From Bythopirellula sp041737835 (GTDB lineage Bacteria > Planctomycetota > Planctomycetia > Pirellulales > Lacipirellulaceae), in NCBI GenBank assembly GCA_041737835.1, contig JBGSQY010000040.1: a DNA stretch of 64,000 bases; one strand, 5' to 3'. The notes below the pieces were generated by a model that was given only the letters and a program-made list of their open reading frames with translations, was not told where the DNA came from and made no database searches. The first letter of the stretch is position 1. Every line of letters begins with the position of its first letter. Below are positions 42,002 to 50,865 of this stretch, one piece after another. Both the position numbers and the translations under genes were made by a program.

Positions 42002-43537
42002 ATGATTTACTCCCCCGACTTTGACCGATTCGCGGAACTGGCCGCCGGTGCCGACTTTGTCCCCATCTTCCGGCAACTGGTCAGCGACGTTCTGACCCCC
42101 GTGCAGGCGTTCCAGCGTTTGGACAGCACGACCGCGGCTTGTTTGTTTGAAAGCGTCATCGGCGGCGAGAAAGTTGGCCGTTATAGCTTCTTGGCCAGCG
42201 ACCCTTTTCTGTGGATCAAAGCCTACGGTAACGACGTAACCGTGTCGCAACTGACTAGGCCAACCGGCAAAACGGCCACCGAGAAACCGCAGTGGGAAAC
42301 TCAGTCCAGCCAAGTCGACAACCCGTTTGAAACGCTTCGCAAACATGTTCACGCGATGAACGTCGCCCATCTCAAGGAGTTGCCTCCATTTATTGGCGGT
42401 GCCATCGGCTACGCGGGGTATGACACGGTTCGCTATGTGGAAAACTTGCCGAACGCTCCCCAGGACGACCGGCATCTGCCCGACTTATGGTTTGCGCTCT
42501 ACGACCATATGGTTGTGTTCGATCACGTGCAGAAGACTGTCATCGTGTTGGCACTCGCGGATGTTCGGGACAAAAGCACTGCCGCGTTGAAGCAATCCTA
42601 CGAAACGGCCTGTCGGCGAGTCGATCATTTGGTCGAACAGTTGGCGACGTCGAGCGATTCGCTGAAAATCGCCGACATCCGGACCGATGGCGACGTGACG
42701 TTGAAAACGGAATCGAACCTCACGCAAGCACAGTTCGAGGATTCGGTCCGCAAGTGCGTCGAATACATCCGCGCGGGCGACATTTTTCAGGTCGTCATCA
42801 GCCAGCGTTTGCAAACCAAGTTCGCCGCTCCGCCATTCGAGTTGTATCGCACGTTGCGGGTGGTCAATCCCAGCCCGTTCATGTTCTATCTCCGCACGCC
42901 GGAAGTGACGCTCGTGGGCAGCTCGCCGGAGATATTGGTCCGCGTAGTCGATGGCCAAGTCACCGTGCGACCTTTGGCCGGCACGCGCAAACGAGGCCGC
43001 GACGAAGCCGAAGACAAACGGCTGGCCGAAGAACTGCTGGCGGATCCCAAGGAATGTGCCGAGCATGTGATGCTCGTTGACCTGGGCCGCAACGACGTTG
43101 GCCGCGTCGCGCAGTATGGTTCGGTGGAGATTGCCGACGTGATGGTGATCGAGCGTTACAGTCACGTGATGCATATCACATCGAATGTGACCGGCCAGCT
43201 ACGCGAAGGCTGTGATGCGTTCGACGCGCTGGCCGCGTGCTTGCCAGCGGGAACCGTTTCCGGCGCGCCCAAAGTGCGGGCGATGGAAATCATCGACGAA
43301 ATCGAGCCCACGCGACGCGGTCCTTACGCGGGGGCCGTGGGTTACATCGACTTCGCCGGTAACATGGATACCTGCATCGCGCTCCGAACGGTCATCATTC
43401 ATAACGATACCGCGTACCTGCAAGTTGGCGCGGGGATCGTCGCGGATAGCGTTCCCGAGATGGAATTTCAGGAAACGATGAACAAGGCCCGTGGAATGCT
43501 CAAAGCTATTGAAGTGACGCAACAACGGCTCAATTAA
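42002..43537 (+). CDS. trpE: Anthranilate synthase component I
   Basis: A 511-residue chorismate-binding enzyme, full length, catalysing chorismate plus glutamine-derived ammonia to anthranilate for tryptophan synthesis. Motifs: FLFE-type N-terminus with the ESVIGGEKVGRYSFL inhibitor-site region, FIGGAIGYAGYDTVRY, FQVVISQRL, RPLAGTRKRGRDEAED and the C-terminal LPAGTVSGAPKVRAMEII. The ESVIGGEKVGRYSF stretch resembles the Trp-feedback site. No trpG neighbour is present. An aminodeoxychorismate synthase is less likely given the full N-terminal TrpE features. Confidence 0.95.
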   Translation: MIYSPDFDRFAELAAGADFVPIFRQLVSDVLTPVQAFQRLDSTTAACLFESVIGGEKVGRYSFLASDPFLWIKAYGNDVTVSQLTRPTGKTATEKPQWETQSSQVDNPFETLRKHVHAMNVAHLKELPPFIGGAIGYAGYDTVRYVENLPNAPQDDRHLPDLWFALYDHMVVFDHVQKTVIVLALADVRDKSTAALKQSYETACRRVDHLVEQLATSSDSLKIADIRTDGDVTLKTESNLTQAQFEDSVRKCVEYIRAGDIFQVVISQRLQTKFAAPPFELYRTLRVVNPSPFMFYLRTPEVTLVGSSPEILVRVVDGQVTVRPLAGTRKRGRDEAEDKRLAEELLADPKECAEHVMLVDLGRNDVGRVAQYGSVEIADVMVIERYSHVMHITSNVTGQLREGCDAFDALAACLPAGTVSGAPKVRAMEIIDEIEPTRRGPYAGAVGYIDFAGNMDTCIALRTVIIHNDTAYLQVGAGIVADSVPEMEFQETMNKARGMLKAIEVTQQRLN

Positions 43538-43540
43538 ATT

Positions 43541-43592
43541 GTGTGGCTGACCTCTTTGAGGTCGGATCCGAGGTCGAAGACCTCAGCCACAG
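43541..43592. repeat. GTGGCTGAGGTC-family palindromic element, copy 2
   Basis: GTGTGGCTGACCTCTTTGAG and ...GAAGACCTCAGCCACAG form a long imperfect hairpin between the convergent trpE and pyrF genes, replacing a normal terminator. Confidence 0.7.
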
Positions 43593-43594
43593 AG

Positions 43595-44512
43595 TTACAG
43601 CTTGCTGACCGAAGTCTCGGCATGCAGTTGGGCGATCATGTCGGTCGTCGCCGCGGCAACGGCTTCCTGCCACCGAGCTTCGCCGAAGCGGTCCTTATAC
43701 TCGGGGCGTTGGTGAGCAAAGATGATCCCGCGTGAGTTGTTAATCACGGCGCCAAGGCCGTTGGCATCGAAGGCAGGAGCGACGTCCTTGGCTGTGCCGC
43801 CCTGGCTGCCATAACCCGGGACCAGGAACCAAGTGTGCGGCATCGCGGCACGCAGCTCGACCAGTTGTTCAGGATAAGTCGCACCAACTACAGCACCAAC
43901 ACTACCATATCCAGATTCGCCCACATGTGCCGCGGATTGCTCTTCGACATATATGGCGACAACCCGATACAGCGGTTCGCCGTCGATCAGCCGATCCTGC
44001 AGCATGCCACTACCAGGGTTCGAGGTCTTCACAAGCACGAACAACCCCGCGCCACGTTCATGGGCAACATGTATAAACGGCTCCAAACTATCGGCACCAA
44101 GATAAGGACTGATCGTCAGAGCATCGCAACCCCAACCGCTCCCCTCACGCCCCAAATACCCACGGGCATAGGCTTCGGCCGTCGAACCAATGTCGTTGCG
44201 CTTGCCATCCATGATTACGAGCAGGCCTTGCTGGCGGGCATACGTAACGATATTACCCAACGCAACCAATCCCGCAGGCCCAAGTTCCTCAAAAAACGCC
44301 GCCTGCGGTTTGACCGCGGGAACAAGCGATGCAACCGCATCGATAATGTCGCAACAGAACCGCTCGTAAGCTTGAGCGCGGGCCGTTGAGTTATTAATCG
44401 AAACCTGCCGATGACCTGCTGGCAATTGTTCCCACCGCGGATCAAGTCCTACCACTACAGGATTGCCCCGACGCCGAATGGCCTCCGCCAACAGATCTCC
44501 AAATTGCTTCAA
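43595..44512 (-). CDS. pyrF: Orotidine 5'-phosphate decarboxylase, type 2
   Basis: A 305-residue enzyme converting OMP to UMP in pyrimidine synthesis. The catalytic Lys/Asp motif is MDGKRNDIGSTAEAYARGYL, the form seen in type 2 (longer) decarboxylases; VVVGLDPRWEQLP, LTISPYLGADSLEPF and LVPGYGSQGGTAKD are also typical. The start is TTG with GGAG 7 bases upstream. It converges on trpE across a palindromic element. Confidence 0.94.
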   Translation of the reverse strand: MKQFGDLLAEAIRRRGNPVVVGLDPRWEQLPAGHRQVSINNSTARAQAYERFCCDIIDAVASLVPAVKPQAAFFEELGPAGLVALGNIVTYARQQGLLVIMDGKRNDIGSTAEAYARGYLGREGSGWGCDALTISPYLGADSLEPFIHVAHERGAGLFVLVKTSNPGSGMLQDRLIDGEPLYRVVAIYVEEQSAAHVGESGYGSVGAVVGATYPEQLVELRAAMPHTWFLVPGYGSQGGTAKDVAPAFDANGLGAVINNSRGIIFAHQRPEYKDRFGEARWQEAVAAATTDMIAQLHAETSVSKL

Positions 44513-44704
44513 CGCCTTACTCCCGAACTAACAATAGCGACCAATTTCATAGCCGCATGATAATAGCAGGGTTAAGTAGGGCTCAATGGGCCAAAAATTC
44601 AGGCGTTGCAAAGGGCGGGTGAATCTGAAATACTGGCTGTTTCTCAATTCCCCCCGCGTCGTGAACAGATCGTTCGCGACTCTCTAAAAGAGTTTTCTTC
44701 GAAT

Positions 44705-44778
44705 CGGGCCGTGGCGCAGTCTGGTAGCGCGTTTGACTGGGGGTCAAAAGGTCGCAAGTTCAAATCTTGTCGGCCCGA
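44705..44778 (+). tRNA. tRNA-Pro (anticodon GGG)
   Basis: 74 bases folding as a full cloverleaf: acceptor CGGGCCG/CGGCCCG, D arm GCGC...GCGC, anticodon arm TTTGA-CTGGGGG-TCAAA with GGG at 34-36, and T arm GCAAG-TTCAAAT-CTTGT. Discriminator is A and no CCA is encoded. Confidence 0.97.
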
Positions 44779-44787
44779 CTTCTTTTC

Positions 44788-45066
44788 TTATGCATTCGAG
44801 TATGTATCGACTCGCCGATAGTTGCTTGCGTAATCCACCCGGATCAAGTTATTGACCCTAGTAATTCCAGGACAATGGGCAGCAACGTTTTGCGCTAATT
44901 GCTTGGAATGGAAAGAGATAGCGACTCCGCTAAGAATTACTTCTGCGTTTTCTACACTGCTGACAAAAGCGACTAAATGGGGATAAGGACTGGAATTGAA
45001 ATGGTCATATACGTCTTCTATGGTCGGTGCCACCGAAGTTGAAGACTCAAGAACAGTCTCTGTCAT
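44788..45066 (-). CDS. BON-domain protein
   Basis: A 92-residue protein. After a Thr/Ser-rich start, residues 18-80 match a BON module: a helix (IEDVYDHFNSSPYPHL), two strands (NAEVILSGVAISFHSK) and a helix-strand ending GITRVNNLIRV. BON modules bind membranes or outer-membrane partners and are common in osmotic-shock proteins. No signal peptide. It ends 9 bases beyond the tRNA on the opposite strand. It belongs by content with the stress-protein group to its right, although I see no sigma-54 element before it. Confidence 0.75.
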   Translation of the reverse strand: MTETVLESSTSVAPTIEDVYDHFNSSPYPHLVAFVSSVENAEVILSGVAISFHSKQLAQNVAAHCPGITRVNNLIRVDYASNYRRVDTYSNA

Positions 45067-45158
45067 TCTTAATAGCTTTCAAAAATTAGGATGAACAATC
45101 GCCCCGTCTATCTAGGCAGATCCTTGCGCCCTTAAGTCACGAAAAATAATTTGTCGCT

Positions 45159-45368
45159 TTAAGGGGCTGGGGTTTCACGATTGACCTCGACATCGGTTTC
45201 ACCTGTGTCGACATCTCGTTCCACTTCGATATCTGCGTTGGGTGTTTCGATGTCTAAAACCTTTTCCTTTTCAGCACACCCTACAAAAGTCGCCGGCATG
45301 ATCAAAACAAGAGAAAACAGCAGCGAAGTCAACACGCTCGACAAGCCTTCAAGAAATTCGCATTTCAT
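45159..45368 (-). CDS. Small lipoprotein (69 aa)
   Basis: Starts at ATG 45368 with GGAGG nine bases upstream. A hydrophobic segment (VLTSLLFSLVLIMPATF) ends in the lipobox FVGC, then an acidic, Val/Glu/Thr-rich mature part of about 38 residues (VLDIETPNADIEVERD). It is likely anchored in a membrane facing the periplasm. A strong sigma-54-like element lies about 36 bases upstream of the start (transcription start estimated at 45404). Similar small lipoproteins accompany stress loci; no precise family known. Confidence 0.8.
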   Translation of the reverse strand: MKCEFLEGLSSVLTSLLFSLVLIMPATFVGCAEKEKVLDIETPNADIEVERDVDTGETDVEVNRETPAP

Positions 45369-45414
45369 CGGTCATTCCTCCGGATAAGTCTCAAAATAGT
45401 ACGAAATGCGATTT

Positions 45415-45431
45415 AGCTAATAACGTGCCAA
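45415..45431 (-). promoter_or_regulatory. Putative sigma-54 promoter, small lipoprotein gene
   Basis: On the minus strand TTGGCACGTTATTAGCT, matching TGGCACG-N4-TTGCW at every position but one (A for T in the -12 part). Spacing between GG and GC is exactly 10. Confidence 0.75.
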
Positions 45432-45590
45432 TGAATAATCGTCAAAAACTACTCGTTAAAGGTTCGAGTCCTGATTCAACTGGCTACCAATCGCCCAATT
45501 CGAACTTTTCGCGGCCAGAAGCGGACAAGAAGTGAAATGAACTTCGGGAAAGATACTAACGTATGAAAGCCCAGTCAGCGAACAAACTTT

Positions 45591-45607
45591 CTGGCATATA
45601 ATTCGCT
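45591..45607 (+). promoter_or_regulatory. Putative sigma-54 promoter, 59-aa gene
   Basis: CTGGCATATAATTCGCT with GG-N10-GC spacing; predicted start near 45618, 43 bases before the 59-residue gene. It diverges from the lipoprotein promoter at 45415. Confidence 0.65.
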
Positions 45608-45660
45608 AACTTCAGGGCCGTTACGTTATTGAGCATTTTTCATTCGAAAGGAGTTACCAA

Positions 45661-45840
45661 ATGACTTCACAAGCAAAAGCAACCGGCATGGAATCACGTT
45701 TGACGGCAAAGTGTAAGCAAATCCGCCAAAGCTGGAGTGATTCAGAGAAGAAGATGCGGGAGTTGAGAGCCAACTTAGCCCAAAGTCGTTTGGCACTAGC
45801 GATTTTGTTCCGGGACATCAACGCGGGCTGTACCAAATAA
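45661..45840 (+). CDS. Small helical protein (59 aa)
   Basis: An ATG at 45661 with AAAGGAG eight bases upstream opens a 59-codon gene beginning MTSQAKATGMESRLTAKCKQ. The middle is a charged amphipathic helix (SWSDSEKKMRELRANLAQSR) and the end is short and hydrophobic (LALAILFRDINAG). No signal peptide. A sigma-54-like element lies at the proper distance, supporting a true gene. No family recognised. Confidence 0.7.
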   Translation: MTSQAKATGMESRLTAKCKQIRQSWSDSEKKMRELRANLAQSRLALAILFRDINAGCTK

Positions 45841-46223
45841 CACACATGTTATGTGCCACGCGAGAGACGGTCTTGAATCTGAAGAGCATGTAAAAAGACG
45901 ATTCGTTCACGGTGTGGTTTTACACGAACCACCCTGGCCTCGGATAAACCGAATCTATCGGGCAATTGATGCGTTAAATTGGCGAATTCGCATTCACTTC
46001 GAGCCATTTAACGCAAATTGCAATCGCATGATAACGTGGCACGATGATTGCCATCTAATCATAAGTGGCTCGCTTACCGTGTATCCGAGCCAACTAGCAA
46101 CAACCAATATGTGTTAAGTCTCGGGGTATGCACAGATTCCCCCCCGTAACTCGTACGCCATGACTTGATAGTTAACGATGCTTGACGAACATATGCTCGA
46201 CCGACTTAAGAGATGCATCGGCA
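45841..46223. other. Leader region of the first hybrid kinase
   Basis: 383 bases between the 59-residue gene and the kinase start. It carries the sigma-54 element at 46036. An 88-codon open frame across it lacks a ribosome site and would be cut by that promoter, so I do not call it. Confidence 0.5.
46036..46052 (+). promoter_or_regulatory. Putative sigma-54 promoter, hybrid kinase gene
   Basis: GTGGCACGATGATTGCC: TGGCACG and TTGC both exact, GG-N10-GC. Start predicted near 46063, leaving a leader of about 160 bases before the kinase ATG. Confidence 0.7.
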
Positions 46224-49085
46224 ATGTATGAAATGACGTTTGACGAATGGCCTGACCAATTGCCTGAATTGGGGAAGGCTGTCAATGCGCATTCTGTGGC
46301 GATTCTGAAGTTTTGGGAAAGGTTAGTTGAGCAACGTTTACCTTCTTCTAGTCGCACAGCTCATCGAGCTGAACTTCGAGATCATCTTCCTCAGTTTATA
46401 ACTCGGCTATCGCAGGATCTTATCGCAGGCCGCTCTGGTCGAAATTCTAAGACCCAACCTGCTGCAAGAGAACATGGTATACAGCGTTGGCAGCAAGGAT
46501 GGGAACTAGAACTTGTCATCCGCGACTATCAATTACTCCTTCATGCCATCATGAACGTCCTACGAGACCAACTCCCGCGAGAGTTGACTTGCGAAGAAAC
46601 TCAAAATCTGACCAAATTGTTACAAGACGCAAGCGTTTCTGCGATACGAAGCTTTCTTTCCTACAGAAATCTTGAAGAAAAACAACGCGAGGGCGCCCCA
46701 ATCCTGAATGGGCTTCTGGATAGCAGCAATGATGCCGTCATCGAGTTATCTCTTGATGGCATCATTTTGCATTGGAACCATGGCGCTGAGAATATCTATG
46801 GCTATAAGGCTACGAGTATCCTTGGCAGCCATATCAGCACGATTTTACCCCCTGATCGTCAACTCGAATTTGACCGCTGCATTGCGATGCTGAAAGCGGG
46901 CCGTGATGTTCCTCCCTTCGACACGATACGTAGACGCGCCGATGGTACAGACGTGTCTGTGTCCATTACCGCATCACCGATTCGTGACAAGAACGATCAA
47001 TTGAAGGGCTATGTTTCGATTGCTCGTGATATCTCCGATCGCGTACGTGCCGCGGAGGCATTGCGAGATGCCTTGGAGGAAGCGGAACGCGCAAGCCGAG
47101 CGAAATCGGAGTTTCTGGCGAACGTGAGCCACGAACTACGCACACCAATGAACGCAATTATCGGCATGACGGAATTGGCCTTGGATGAGGAACTTTCCCC
47201 CGAACTGCGCGACTATTTGGAAACCACACGCGAGTCGGCCGATCTTTTACTTACGCTGGTTAACGACGTTCTTGATATTTCAAAACTTGAATCGGGCAAG
47301 TTCGTTCTCGAGGAGGTCAACTTCAGTCTGCGGGAACTCATTGATGAATCCTTGCGGAGCATCGGTTCAAGAGCCTATCGGAAAGGACTGGAAATTGCCT
47401 GCCGCGTGAACAACGATGTTCCTGATGCACTTCATGGTGACTCGCTACGCTTACGCCAAATTCTTACCAACCTTGTCGGCAACGCAATTAAGTTCACCGA
47501 TGAAGGCGAAATCGTCGTTGAAGTTAATGTCGATAGCAGCTCGGGGCGGAGCTGTGTGCTGCGATTTTGTGTTTCTGATACCGGCATTGGTATCTCCCAG
47601 GAAGATCAACAGCGTATCTTTGCGCCATTCACCCAAGCCGATGCATCCTCAACTCGCCGTTTTGCGGGAACGGGACTCGGTTTGGCGATCGCAACTCACC
47701 TAATCAATTGCTTCCGTGGTCAATTCTGGGTTGAAAGTGAATTGGGCTCAGGCAGCAGATTTTACTTCACAACTCGCTTCGCTCTAGCTGACGAAATTGT
47801 CGTCGAGCAAAAAACAAAACGCTCTAATATCTCGCAGCTTCGCAACTTGCCCGTGCTTGTTGCCGATGACAACGAAACGAATCGCGAAATCATCGCGCGG
47901 CTACTGGCCGACTGGCAGATGATGCCGGTGGTAACGGCTGATGCGCGAACGGCACTTGAGAAAATCGAATCCTCACTTACAGACGGCAAGCCAATCCCTT
48001 TGGCCGTGGTGGATGCCATTATGCCAGAGCATGATGGTTTTCAGTTGGTCGAGGAAATAAGAGCGAGAACCAAGGCTGGCACAAAAACGATTCTGATGCT
48101 CTCCGCGGCCGATCGGCTCGCATTTAAAGAGCGTTGTCAAGAACTGTCGTTTGATGGGGTACTCGAAAAACCCATCTCTCAATCCAATCTATTTGACGCC
48201 ATCGTCACGGCGATGGGAGTGGCCACGATTGACCCCATGCCGCCTGGCGATTTGAAGCACAGTCGTCCCCCGGAGCGTACTCTCAACGTTTTGCTGGCCG
48301 AAGATACGCCAGCGAATCGTAAAGTTGTTGAACGTGTCTTGAACAAACGGGGTCACAATGTTGTCTCCGCTGGCAATGGACGAGAAGCAGTAGATCAGTT
48401 TCGGCTGCACTCCTATGACGTTATTCTCATGGACGTGCAAATGCCTAGTATGGATGGCTTGCAGGCGACCGAAGCAATTCGAGCATGTGAAGTAGAGCAT
48501 GAATTAAGCGAACGAATTCCGATTATTGCCATGACGGCCCATGCCATGGTTGGTGACCGCCATCGTTGCCTAGCGGCGGGAATGGATGACTATATTTCAA
48601 AGCCGATTAATATCCGTCGGCTGATCGAAATTGTGGAAAGTCATGGACAAAAGCGACAAAGCATTCAACCTCAATCCGAGCAAAGCATGAACGATAACCA
48701 ATCAGCATCGATGCCGGCTTATCGGCCAAACGACTCAAGCGACATCATGGATCTCGATCGGGCCCTGCGTCGGCTCGATGGAGACGAAGGACTTCTGGTG
48801 GATCTCATAGGATTCTTTTTGGAAGACTACCCGTCTCTCGTCGTGAAAATGGAAGAGTCGGCTACTGCCAACGACGCGCCTTCGCTTGAGCGTGCTGCAC
48901 ATAGCATGAAAGGATTGGTCGCCAATTTCGATGCAAGCATAGCCCGAGATATTGCGCAGCAAATTGAGACAGCCGCCAAGCAGAGAGAATTGCATGGCAT
49001 TAGCAACTTGATCAATGATCTCAAATCGGCAGCAAGCGAACTTGCCGTAAATCTTGAGCGTTATCGCCAAAAAGCTGGCAATTAG
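46224..49085 (+). CDS. Hybrid sensor histidine kinase (PAS-HisKA-HATPase-REC-REC-HPt)
   Basis: A 953-residue cytosolic phosphorelay protein from ATG 46224; a TTG at 46182 is possible. An N-terminal helical region (about 1-140) resembles RsbRD-type sensory domains and has no membrane helix. A PAS domain lies near 160-290, HisKA with NVSHELRTPMNAIIG (His near 303), and HATPase with NAIKFTDEG and GTGLGLAIA. Two receivers follow (Asp near 595 in AVVDAIMPEHDG, Asp near 736 in LMDVQMPSMDG), then an HPt domain (AHSMKGL, His near 892). Its stop is 9 bases from the stop of the convergent NtrC-type regulator, the likely final phosphate acceptor. Confidence 0.92.
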   Translation: MYEMTFDEWPDQLPELGKAVNAHSVAILKFWERLVEQRLPSSSRTAHRAELRDHLPQFITRLSQDLIAGRSGRNSKTQPAAREHGIQRWQQGWELELVIRDYQLLLHAIMNVLRDQLPRELTCEETQNLTKLLQDASVSAIRSFLSYRNLEEKQREGAPILNGLLDSSNDAVIELSLDGIILHWNHGAENIYGYKATSILGSHISTILPPDRQLEFDRCIAMLKAGRDVPPFDTIRRRADGTDVSVSITASPIRDKNDQLKGYVSIARDISDRVRAAEALRDALEEAERASRAKSEFLANVSHELRTPMNAIIGMTELALDEELSPELRDYLETTRESADLLLTLVNDVLDISKLESGKFVLEEVNFSLRELIDESLRSIGSRAYRKGLEIACRVNNDVPDALHGDSLRLRQILTNLVGNAIKFTDEGEIVVEVNVDSSSGRSCVLRFCVSDTGIGISQEDQQRIFAPFTQADASSTRRFAGTGLGLAIATHLINCFRGQFWVESELGSGSRFYFTTRFALADEIVVEQKTKRSNISQLRNLPVLVADDNETNREIIARLLADWQMMPVVTADARTALEKIESSLTDGKPIPLAVVDAIMPEHDGFQLVEEIRARTKAGTKTILMLSAADRLAFKERCQELSFDGVLEKPISQSNLFDAIVTAMGVATIDPMPPGDLKHSRPPERTLNVLLAEDTPANRKVVERVLNKRGHNVVSAGNGREAVDQFRLHSYDVILMDVQMPSMDGLQATEAIRACEVEHELSERIPIIAMTAHAMVGDRHRCLAAGMDDYISKPINIRRLIEIVESHGQKRQSIQPQSEQSMNDNQSASMPAYRPNDSSDIMDLDRALRRLDGDEGLLVDLIGFFLEDYPSLVVKMEESATANDAPSLERAAHSMKGLVANFDASIARDIAQQIETAAKQRELHGISNLINDLKSAASELAVNLERYRQKAGN

Positions 49086-49094
49086 GCTATCTGG

Positions 49095-50546
49095 TCAATT
49101 TTCCAAGGTGACGACCTGATCGATAGAAATGCCGTGAGTACGAATTTTGTTTCGCAAGCTGCCACGAGTAATGCCCAAAATTCTGGATGCCTCGGACTGA
49201 TTGCCACCCGCGTGTTGCAGGACCATCGTGAGCAATTCAGTCTCCATCTGAGCCAAAGTCTCAGCATAGAGATCCTTAGAGAGAGAACCGAGTCGTTCGT
49301 TGATAAATTGAGACAATCCGACCGCAGATTTTGCGGTAGAACTCTCCACGGTCTTTTCTCGGCCATGTTGTACTAACGATGGCTTTAGTTCCGTAGGAAG
49401 CGAAGATTCAAGCAAAACTTCGCCCGAACATTGCAGCATCCCTTGCCGTAAAATGCCTTGGAGTTCGCGGATGTTTCCAGGCCATTCATAATCCAACAAA
49501 CGCTGTAGCGCGGCCGGCGCAATTCCCTTGACTTGTTTCCCAAGCTGACGATTGAGAAGTGCCAGAAAATGCTCTAGCAGCAGAACCACATCTCCCTCGC
49601 GATCGCGTAGTGGAGGAAGTGTGATTGTGTAGCCGTTGAGTCGGTAATATAAATCACTTCGGAAGGTACCTTCCTCAGCCATTTGCTCGAGGTCGCGATT
49701 TGTCGCCGAAATAATTCTTACATCGGTTTGAATCGTTTCGTTGCCGCCCACGCGTTCAAACTTCTGCTCTTGTAGTAAGCGTAAAACTTTTCCCTGAACC
49801 AGAGGCGACATGTCGCCCACTTCGTCGAGAAAAATCGTACCGCCGGAACACTGTTCAAACTTGCCGATACGTCGACTGTGAGCGCCCGTGAATGCCCCCT
49901 TTTCATGACCGAACAGTTCACTTTCCAGCAATGTTTCAGAAAGTGCCGCACAGTTCACGGCCAAAAATGGTCCATTTGCTCGAGAGCTGTATTGATAGAT
50001 GGCGCGTGCGACCAATTCCTTGCCTGTACCACTCTCGCCGCGGACAAGAACGGTCACATTCTGTGGTGCAACGCGGCCAATGGCTTTGAATACCTCTTCC
50101 ATCGCCCCGCAACGACCGATGAATGCATCACCCTTTTCGTCGGGCTTGAGCATCCCTTGCATACCAACTGGTACATTGGATATCCGTCGAGATTCCAAGG
50201 CATGACTGACTAATTCTTGTAGCCGAGCCACTTCGATGGGTTTATTGACATAATCAAAGGCCCCAAGCTTCATGGCTTGAATTGCTGTATCGCTCGAGCC
50301 AGAGCCCGTAACAACAATCACGGGCAGGCGACTGTCTTTGTCACGAATCATGCCGAATGCTTCAAGTCCCGACATATCAGGCAGCATCACATCAAGCAAA
50401 ATGGCATCGGGCTTATACTCGTCGATCTTCGCAAGGCCTTCTTCTGCCGAAAACGCGCTGATCATTTCGGCATCGAGTGATTCCAAGCTCTTCTTGATCA
50501 TGTGGTGAACCGAACGGTCGTCATCGATGGTTAGTATGCTTCTCAT
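49095..50546 (-). CDS. NtrC-family sigma-54-dependent response regulator
   Basis: A 483-residue activator from ATG 50546 (MRSILTIDDDRSVHHMI). Residues 1-120 are a receiver with phospho-acceptor LLDVMLPDMSG. The AAA+ core has Walker A GESGTGKE, the sigma-54-contacting GAFTGA loop (HEKGAFTGAHSR), Walker B IFLDEVGDM and the arginine finger region. A Fis-type helix-turn-helix closes it (NQSEASRILGITRGSLRNKI). It therefore activates RNA polymerase with sigma-54 after phosphorylation. A near-consensus sigma-54 element precedes its own gene, suggesting autoregulation. Confidence 0.96.
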   Translation of the reverse strand: MRSILTIDDDRSVHHMIKKSLESLDAEMISAFSAEEGLAKIDEYKPDAILLDVMLPDMSGLEAFGMIRDKDSRLPVIVVTGSGSSDTAIQAMKLGAFDYVNKPIEVARLQELVSHALESRRISNVPVGMQGMLKPDEKGDAFIGRCGAMEEVFKAIGRVAPQNVTVLVRGESGTGKELVARAIYQYSSRANGPFLAVNCAALSETLLESELFGHEKGAFTGAHSRRIGKFEQCSGGTIFLDEVGDMSPLVQGKVLRLLQEQKFERVGGNETIQTDVRIISATNRDLEQMAEEGTFRSDLYYRLNGYTITLPPLRDREGDVVLLLEHFLALLNRQLGKQVKGIAPAALQRLLDYEWPGNIRELQGILRQGMLQCSGEVLLESSLPTELKPSLVQHGREKTVESSTAKSAVGLSQFINERLGSLSKDLYAETLAQMETELLTMVLQHAGGNQSEASRILGITRGSLRNKIRTHGISIDQVVTLEN

Positions 50547-50644
50547 GCCATATCCAAAAAGTGAGTTATTTTGTTGCGTAATTTGCTTGCTCAATTCCGA
50601 AAACGCGAACAAGTCAAACGAAAGCCTATGTGGTAGACATCAAA

Positions 50645-50661
50645 AGCAACATGCGTTCCAA
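50645..50661 (-). promoter_or_regulatory. Putative sigma-54 promoter, NtrC-type regulator gene
   Basis: On the minus strand TTGGAACGCATGTTGCT: one mismatch (A for C) to TGGCACG-N4-TTGCT, with GG-N10-GC. Start predicted near 50634, 88 bases before the ATG. Confidence 0.75.
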
Positions 50662-50796
50662 ACAACCAATGTGAAAAAAAGCCCTGTTTATAAGGCATTT
50701 TATATAGCCGCCCAAATACACCACCCATAGGGGTGGACTGAGAACGATCAGTATGGCTGATTTTTGCCAGTGTAGTTAGTGAGTTTGGGATCAAAA

Positions 50797-50827
50797 GAAA
50801 AAGAGCCGACATAGAGTCGGCTCTTTC
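50797..50827 (-). terminator. Terminator of the membrane stress operon
   Basis: GAGCCGAC (50803-50810) and GTCGGCTC (50816-50823) form an 8-bp stem with a 5-base loop; on the minus strand T residues follow. It lies 39 bases after the last gene of the operon. Confidence 0.9.
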
Positions 50828-50865
50828 GATAAATGCGCAATCGACGGACTAGTGAGTATGTCGCT

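Larger units (their letters stand above)
50547..50865. other. Spacer between the NtrC-type gene and the stress operon
   Basis: 319 bases. It holds the sigma-54 element at 50645 for the regulator gene and the operon terminator at 50797. Nothing else is seen apart from an A+T-rich stretch around 50670-50720. Confidence 0.5.

Noticed and set aside
45851..46117. 88-codon plus-strand frame before the hybrid kinase
   Set aside because: No ribosome site, odd composition, and a near-consensus sigma-54 element lies inside it.
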